Assembly (NCBI GenBank): GCA_025458085.1
Contig: JALOTC010000007.1
Coordinates: 1-36,548, forward strand
Source of the DNA: Cypionkella sp.
GTDB taxonomy: Bacteria > Pseudomonadota > Alphaproteobacteria > Rhodobacterales > Rhodobacteraceae
Length of the DNA: 36,548 bases
Reading direction: 5' to 3'
Below, one piece after another: positions 32,074-36,548 of this stretch (position 1 is the first letter of the stretch; every line of letters starts with the position of its first letter). The notes below the pieces were generated by a model that did not search any database, was not told where the DNA came from, and worked only from the letters and a program-made list of their open reading frames with translations. Both the position numbers and the translations under genes were made by a program.

Positions 32074-33327
32074 ATGCCTCGTCTTTCCGTTCTTCTTGCG
32101 GCCACAAGCACTTGCGTTGCCTTGGCCAGCCCTTCCCTTGCCCAAAGCGAGGGCACGGGCACCACCCCAGTGGTGCTTTGTGCTGGCGGGGCTGTCCCGC
32201 AGCTTGGCGAAGGCATCATCTCCAATGGATCAGAACCATTGCGCGCCCCAGCGGCGCAGGTTCCCAGCACCGAAGGGATCGCTTTCGCCTTTACCATCGC
32301 CGATGGCGCGCAGGATGTCCGGCTTGAGGCCAGTGCCGAAGGCGGCGGTGATCCAAAGCTTGTCCTTGAAACGCCCGGTGGAAGCGCTGTGGCGGAAAAT
32401 GACGACGGCCCCTTTGGCCTGTCGTCACTGATCGAGACGCGGCTGGAGCCGGGCAGCTATTGCCTGCGCGTCCTACCTGTCTCATCGGACAGCATGGTGG
32501 CGAATGTGCAGGTGGCGCGCGCCGATCAGCCGGCGCTGGTCAGCGACCCACAGGCGGACAGTGCTATTCCTGCCTGCGGACCGGATACTGATGCCCTGCC
32601 CTTGGTCGAAACTTCGGTGAACGCGGAAACCGCCGGCAAGACGCTGACCCGAAGGCTGGACCCGTCACCCGGATTATTCCGTTTCGAAATCACCGAGGAT
32701 GTGCCACTGCGCATCGACGCGCGAGAGGTGAACGGCAGCGATCCTATCCTCAAGCTCTTCGCAGCGGATGGCACGGTGCTTTCCGAAAATGACGACACTG
32801 TTGGCCGCAGCGCGCGGATGGATTTTCTGCCAAGCCTTCCGGCAGGGCAATATTGCCTTGGCGTCTCCTCACTCCAACCGACAGGGATGATCGACCTTAT
32901 TCTGGAACAGGTCAGCCCCGAGCAACTGGCGCGCGAAGCCTTTGATCTGGCGATGATACCGCCCCTTTCCGCCCCTGACCATCCGGTGCAGGAGATTGAT
33001 CTGACCAAGCAGCGCGAGGTGATCTTCACCTCTGGCTCCGCCGCCACATGGCTGCGCTTCACGCTGGATGAAGAACGTCTTGTCGATATCCGGACCTTTG
33101 GCAGCTTGACCGGTCTGGACCTGCAACTGTCGCTGTTCCAAGGGATGGAGCGGATCGCACTTGTGGATGACAGCGAAGGCATCGCGCCTGATGCACGACT
33201 GGTGGAGGTTCTTTTGCCGGGAACCTATTGGCTGGCGGTCAATGATCTTCGCGGCGGGGCCATGCAACGGCCCGCCGGATTGATGATCCGGCTCTTCTCG
33301 GAAGTGCCGCTTTCCACCACGCCTTAG
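32074..33327 (+). CDS. Secreted protein with three beta-rich repeats
   Basis: This 417-residue protein begins with a Sec signal peptide (MPRLSVLLAATSTCVALASPSLAQ). The mature part shows three similar units: KLVLETPGGSAVAENDDG with LEPGSYCLRVLP, LKLFAADGTVLSENDDTVG with LPAGQYCLGVSS, and LSLFQGMERIALVDDSEG with LLPGTYWLAVND. The pattern of a strand, an acidic DD turn and PGxYxLxV resembles pre-peptidase C-terminal (PPC) type beta-sandwich domains, which bind calcium or carbohydrate in some proteins. No protease or other catalytic domain is present. The first two units contain Cys in the PGxYC position. The ATG at 32074 has GGAG nine bases upstream. Its stop overlaps the convergent DUF2478 stop by 4 bp. 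Confidence 0.75.
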   Translation: MPRLSVLLAATSTCVALASPSLAQSEGTGTTPVVLCAGGAVPQLGEGIISNGSEPLRAPAAQVPSTEGIAFAFTIADGAQDVRLEASAEGGGDPKLVLETPGGSAVAENDDGPFGLSSLIETRLEPGSYCLRVLPVSSDSMVANVQVARADQPALVSDPQADSAIPACGPDTDALPLVETSVNAETAGKTLTRRLDPSPGLFRFEITEDVPLRIDAREVNGSDPILKLFAADGTVLSENDDTVGRSARMDFLPSLPAGQYCLGVSSLQPTGMIDLILEQVSPEQLAREAFDLAMIPPLSAPDHPVQEIDLTKQREVIFTSGSAATWLRFTLDEERLVDIRTFGSLTGLDLQLSLFQGMERIALVDDSEGIAPDARLVEVLLPGTYWLAVNDLRGGAMQRPAGLMIRLFSEVPLSTTP

Positions 33328-33845
33328 GCCGGTTCCGCCGCGCGGGCTGTCACTGCCTCTGCCCAGTCCAAGAGCGCCCTGCGCTCGGCTGGCAGGGGCG
33401 TGGCGAAACCGTCTGCAAAGGCCTCGAAGGCTGCAAGGTTCAGGCCATTGACGCCAACCAGAACGGGAATGCCAAGCCCGATCGCCGCGGCGATCACATC
33501 GCGAAAGCCCCGGCCTTCGGCTTCATGCTTGCCGAATTTGTTGACAATCAGCAGGTCAAGGTCGCGAGTAAGCCGCGCCTCGACCAGCCCCACCGCCGTT
33601 TCCAACGCCGCAGGGTCAAGCCGACAGCCCCGCGAGAATTGGCCCAAATGCTGGCTGATCCGCAGCACAGGCCCATCGGGCAGAACGCGAACGTCCATGT
33701 CACAGGGGCCATCTGTGGCACGTTCGGTGTTGATCTGCACGGTTCCGCCAAGGCGCAAGCCCCGCGCGGCAAGGTCGGCGGCAAGACCCGAAAGGATCAG
33801 ATCGGCATCACCCCTGCCGGGGGCCATGATATAGGCGAGTGTCAT
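33324..33845 (-). CDS. DUF2478 family protein
   Basis: This 173-residue protein has the DUF2478 pattern: LAYIMAPGRGDADLILSGLA, LRLGGTVQINTE, CDMDVRVLPDG, RISQHLGQFSRGCRLD and LDLLIVNKFGKHEAEGRGF. The strand-NKFGKHEAEG motif is reminiscent of a nucleotide-binding fold, but the N-terminal loop is not a canonical P-loop. The family is often found near molybdoenzyme or molybdate-uptake genes, which fits the nar cluster upstream; that link is from memory. GAGGAG lies about six bases upstream of the ATG. It follows the carbonic anhydrase gene by 37 bp. Confidence 0.82.
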   Translation of the reverse strand: MTLAYIMAPGRGDADLILSGLAADLAARGLRLGGTVQINTERATDGPCDMDVRVLPDGPVLRISQHLGQFSRGCRLDPAALETAVGLVEARLTRDLDLLIVNKFGKHEAEGRGFRDVIAAAIGLGIPVLVGVNGLNLAAFEAFADGFATPLPAERRALLDWAEAVTARAAEPA

Positions 33846-33882
33846 TTTCTTCTCCTCAGGGTCAAAGTCTCACGGCGCGCCG

Positions 33883-34515
33883 TCACTGCGCAGCCTCTTG
33901 GTGGAAATCGGGCGGCTGGAAATGGCCGGGGCCGATGCTGCAATCCAGATCGCGCAAGAGACCGTCTTTCAGTCCATAGATCAGCCCATGGACGCGAACC
34001 TTCATGCCCCGGCGCCATGCCCGCTGCAGGATCGGCGTTTCGCAGATGCGGCGCACACCTTCGATCACGTTCAACTCTGCAAGACGGTCGCGCCGCGCCT
34101 CTGTGTCACGCTCACGCCCCAGATCAACCGCATAGCCGCGCGCAAGGCGGCGGATCGGCTCCAGCCAGTGATCGGCCAGACCATGAGGCAGGTCCTCGGT
34201 CGCGGCCTTGACCCCGCCACAGCCATAATGGCCGCAGAGGATGATTTCGCGGACCTTCAGCGCGTCGACTGCGAATTCCAGCGCCGAGAGAAGGTTCATA
34301 TCCGAGGAATGGACGATATTGGCCACGTTGCGGTGAACAAACACCTCACCCGGATCAAGGCCCGCGACCACATTGGCCGGAACCCGGCTGTCAGAACAGC
34401 CGATCCAGAAGAATTCCGGGGCCTGAAGCGCGGCAAGCCGTGTGAAATAGTCCGGTTCTTGCGCATGGCGGCGCGCGGACCATGCGCGATTGCGCAGCAG
34501 CAGATCATTCAGCAT
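33883..34515 (-). CDS. Beta-carbonic anhydrase
   Basis: This 210-residue zinc enzyme interconverts CO2 and bicarbonate. The zinc ligands and catalytic pair are C40-S-D42-S-R44 (IGCSDSRVP), H96 and C99 (CGHYGCGG), the standard beta-class set. HRNVANIVHSSDMNLLSALEFAV is also characteristic. The start at 34515 (MLNDLLLRNR) matches the family N-terminus; an upstream in-frame extension of 52 residues is unlike the family. It lies 74 bp downstream of the PPIase gene of the nar cluster and may belong to its transcript. Confidence 0.95.
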   Translation of the reverse strand: MLNDLLLRNRAWSARRHAQEPDYFTRLAALQAPEFFWIGCSDSRVPANVVAGLDPGEVFVHRNVANIVHSSDMNLLSALEFAVDALKVREIILCGHYGCGGVKAATEDLPHGLADHWLEPIRRLARGYAVDLGRERDTEARRDRLAELNVIEGVRRICETPILQRAWRRGMKVRVHGLIYGLKDGLLRDLDCSIGPGHFQPPDFHQEAAQ

Positions 34516-34589
34516 CTCTGCCCTCGCTGTCCTTCGGCAAAAGCGCGAAGACTTTGTGATCGAGTTTTTCTCACCGAACCCACCTGCCT

Positions 34590-35384
34590 TCAGATCGGGG
34601 CAAGGGTTGCGCCGGTGATGTCTGCGCGGGCTGCCAAGGTTCGGACAAACGCCTGAGAGGCCTGCGCCCATGCGGCTTTTTCCAAAGCGACCGCAATCTT
34701 CAGGCGCACAGCTTCAAAGGGAAGCACCTGCCCCGGCGCGATGGCGTTCAGGCGGATGATGTGCCAGCCATGGCGCGACAAGACAGGCGTCGGCGTCATC
34801 GCCCCTTCGGCCAGATCGCGCAGGGCGGCTTCGAATTCGGGCACGGTATCACCGGGGCCGATCTGACCCAGATGCCCGCCCGATGCTCTTGAGCCACAAT
34901 CGCTTTGCCGTGCGGCGGCGGCAAAGCCCTTTGCATCACCGGAAAGCGTAGCCAGCAGCGCCTTAGCCCGCGCCCCTGCCGCGTCACGGGCCAAGCTGTC
35001 GCGCGGATCGCAGGCGCACAGGATATGCGACACATCCCACAGTGGCGCGGAATGATAGCGGGCCGGATCGCGCGCCCATTCGGCACGGATCACCTCTTCG
35101 GTCACAGGCGAAACGCTCACCGCCACATCCAGCAACGCGCGGATCATGGCCTCCTCCTCTCTCTCGAACCGCCCCGGCGCAAGTTCCAGAGGATCGGCCT
35201 GAATCCCACGCGCGCGCGCCTCTTGCAGCAAAAGCGCCCGGATGGTCAGCGCCTGTGCCGCCTTGCGCCAAGCAATGCCGGGCTTGTCCTTTGGGGCCGC
35301 GTGGTTCTGCGCCTCGGCGGCGATGGCGGCTTGCGGGATGGTTTCGCCATTCACGACGACCGCGGGGAAAAGGGCTGCATTCAT
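34590..35384 (-). CDS. Parvulin-type peptidylprolyl isomerase of the nar cluster
   Basis: This 264-residue protein has an N-terminal helical region (residues about 1-110) and a parvulin rotamase domain: WDVSHILCACDP, the loop SDCGSRASGGHLGQIGPGDT, VPEFEAALRDLAEG and GWHIIRLNAI. It has no signal peptide, so it should act in the cytoplasm, like NifM-type parvulins that help fold a metalloenzyme. In Paracoccus and relatives a similar gene follows narI. The ATG at 35384 has GGAG eight bases upstream; a GTG at 35393 that overlaps the narI stop has almost no spacing to a ribosome site, so ATG is preferred. Confidence 0.88.
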   Translation of the reverse strand: MNAALFPAVVVNGETIPQAAIAAEAQNHAAPKDKPGIAWRKAAQALTIRALLLQEARARGIQADPLELAPGRFEREEEAMIRALLDVAVSVSPVTEEVIRAEWARDPARYHSAPLWDVSHILCACDPRDSLARDAAGARAKALLATLSGDAKGFAAAARQSDCGSRASGGHLGQIGPGDTVPEFEAALRDLAEGAMTPTPVLSRHGWHIIRLNAIAPGQVLPFEAVRLKIAVALEKAAWAQASQAFVRTLAARADITGATLAPI

Positions 35385-35389
35385 CGCGC

Positions 35390-36178
35390 TCACTCCGCCG
35401 GGGTGGTGGCCGAAGAAGGCCGGGTCTTGGCCTGCCGCCTGTCAAAGGCGCGGCGGCGTTCGTCCAGCGGAAGGCTCCGGCGCGACCGGACGATCTGATA
35501 GCCGGATCGGCCCAGCAAATAGCGGAAGGGCGCCGCAAAGCCGGACCAGATATGCACCAGCCGGGTGAAGGGGAACAGCATGGTGATGATCAGCCCAAGG
35601 AAAATATGCAGTTTGTACAGCCAATGCACATCCACCACCGTGACCCATGCGTTGATGTTCCATGTCACCACGCTTTGCGACCATGTCATGAAGCGGACCA
35701 TTTCGGACCCGTCCATATGTTGCAGCGTTTGGGTGATGGTCAGCAGGCCAATCGCAAGTTGCAGCCAGATCAGCACCATGATCGCGATGTCAGGCATGGT
35801 GGAGGTGACGCGGATACGCGGATCGGTCAGGCGACGGTGGAGGAGCATCGAACACCCGATCAGCGCCGCAATCCCCGCAGGACCGCCGATGATGACCGCC
35901 ATCCATTGCTTTAGCCCATAGGGCACGCCCAGCGCATCCAACACCCAGATCGGGGTGAACAGGCCCACCAGATGACCGAAGAAGATGGTCAGGATGCCAA
36001 CGTGAAACAGGATGGATCCGAGGATCAGTTGCTTGCGCCGCAGAAGTTGGCTGGAGGCGCTTTTCCATGTGAAGGGATCGCGTTCATAGCGCGCGATGGA
36101 CCCCACAAGGAACACGGTCAGCGCGACATAGGGCATGACCCCGAAGATGACGAAGTTGATGTCGAAATCGCCGAACAT
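35390..36178 (-). CDS. narI: Respiratory nitrate reductase gamma subunit
   Basis: This 262-residue cytochrome b membrane subunit has five hydrophobic helices. Helix 2 has a conserved histidine in LFHVGILTIFFGHLVGL, and helix 5 has HWLYKLHIFLGLIITMLFPFTRLVH, the histidines that ligate two b hemes. It takes electrons from quinol and passes them to NarHG. The ATG at 36178 has AGGAG eight bases upstream; a GTG three codons earlier is too close to the same site. It begins one base after the narJ stop (TGA G ATG). The C-terminal tail after the last helix is basic, with RRAFDRRQAK. Confidence 0.96.
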   Translation of the reverse strand: MFGDFDINFVIFGVMPYVALTVFLVGSIARYERDPFTWKSASSQLLRRKQLILGSILFHVGILTIFFGHLVGLFTPIWVLDALGVPYGLKQWMAVIIGGPAGIAALIGCSMLLHRRLTDPRIRVTSTMPDIAIMVLIWLQLAIGLLTITQTLQHMDGSEMVRFMTWSQSVVTWNINAWVTVVDVHWLYKLHIFLGLIITMLFPFTRLVHIWSGFAAPFRYLLGRSGYQIVRSRRSLPLDERRRAFDRRQAKTRPSSATTPAE

Positions 36179-36179
36179 C

Positions 36180-36548
36180 TCAGGCACTCCTGTGCTGGGG
36201 GGCGTGGGCCGGTTTCAGAGAAGGGGGCGGCGCATCCATCACCGCCAGCATGTCGCGGACCTGCGGGCAACCTGCGTTCGGGTCGGGGCCGAAGGTGACT
36301 TCGGTCTCTTCCCAGACCGCATCCAGCGCCACCAGATCGGTAGGGTCGTCCTCGGGCTGGGCCAGCAGCCCGGCCAGTGCCTCGGCATCCACTTCGGCTG
36401 CGGCAAGGCCGGAAAGGGCGGCGAATGCGGCGGCATATCCGCTGTTGCGCCGCGCCAGACGACTGGCCAGCGCCTCAAGGATATGCGCCGCATCCGCCAG
36501 TATCTCCTGTGCTTCGGCGAAGGGACGCGTCGACAGGAATTCCAGCAG
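36180..36548 (-). CDS. narJ: Nitrate reductase assembly chaperone NarJ, C-terminal part
   Basis: The frame is open from the window edge and gives the last 122 residues. It begins LLEFLSTRPFAEAQEIL and contains LARRNSGYAAAFAAL, then ALDAVWEETEVTFGPDP, the conserved NarJ segment near the C-terminus, and CPQVRDMLAVMD. NarJ binds NarG and is needed for molybdenum cofactor insertion and membrane attachment. An internal GTG at 36392 is not the true start. The stop is one base before narI. Confidence 0.93.
   Translation of the reverse strand: MLEFLSTRPFAEAQEILADAAHILEALASRLARRNSGYAAAFAALSGLAAAEVDAEALAGLLAQPEDDPTDLVALDAVWEETEVTFGPDPNAGCPQVRDMLAVMDAPPPSLKPAHAPQHRSA

Overview
The window reads as chromosomal DNA of a GC-rich alphaproteobacterium of the Rhodobacteraceae/Paracoccaceae type. 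Evidence is the pairing of mesaconyl-CoA hydratase with (3S)-malyl-CoA thioesterase (ethylmalonyl-CoA pathway), a PuuD-type urate oxidase, a narJ-narI-PPIase cluster, TRAP and CUT2 sugar transporters, and a G/C-run repeat ending in cccccgaggatattt that I associate with Rhodobacterales genomes. I see no tRNA, rRNA, CRISPR, insertion sequence or phage gene. Coding density is high and most genes sit in tight operons with ATGA/GTGA overlaps.

Layout. 1-1603 (-): xdhB (cut by the window edge) and xdhA of xanthine dehydrogenase. 1842-5324 (+): dnaE. 5336-8031 (-): a four-gene operon mcl2, nnrU-like, DUF1737, mch. 8246-8551 (+): a small secreted protein. 8697-9944 (-) and 10067-11008 (+): urate oxidase puuD and a divergent LysR regulator, completing a purine theme with xdhAB. 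11098-11787 (-): a HutC-like GntR regulator, divergent from 11941-14182 (+): exbB (damaged), two exbD genes and tonB. 14276-15040 (+): an inositol-monophosphatase-family protein.

15113-31773 is a sugar-acid catabolic island. It holds a CUT2-type ABC importer (15113-18749, -), an SMP-30 lactonase, L-idonate 5-dehydrogenase and a GhrB-like 2-ketoacid reductase (20027-23054, -), divergent from gluconate 5-dehydrogenase, gluconokinase, a 6PGDH/HIBADH-like dehydrogenase and a small ABM-like protein (23135-25600, +), then a TRAP transporter dctQ-dctM-dctP (26847-29608, -). Four LacI-family regulators (18904, 25678, 29698 and 31773) are interspersed. The likely flow is 2-keto-L-gulonate or a related 2-ketoaldonate to L-idonate, 5-keto-D-gluconate, D-gluconate and 6-phosphogluconate. 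The same 12-bp dyad GTTAACGATAAC occurs exactly in three regulatory gaps of the island and as variants at two more sites. It resembles the E. coli GntR/IdnR operator, so the island looks like one regulon.

32074-33327 (+) encodes a secreted protein with three similar beta-rich repeats. 33324-36548 (-) is the end of a nitrate-respiration cluster: narJ (cut by the window edge), narI, a parvulin PPIase, a beta-carbonic anhydrase and a DUF2478 protein. The most notable anomalies are an apparent frameshifting internal deletion in exbB, an Asp-to-Asn exchange in the second ExbD, and a REP-like palindromic repeat lying in frame inside xdhA.
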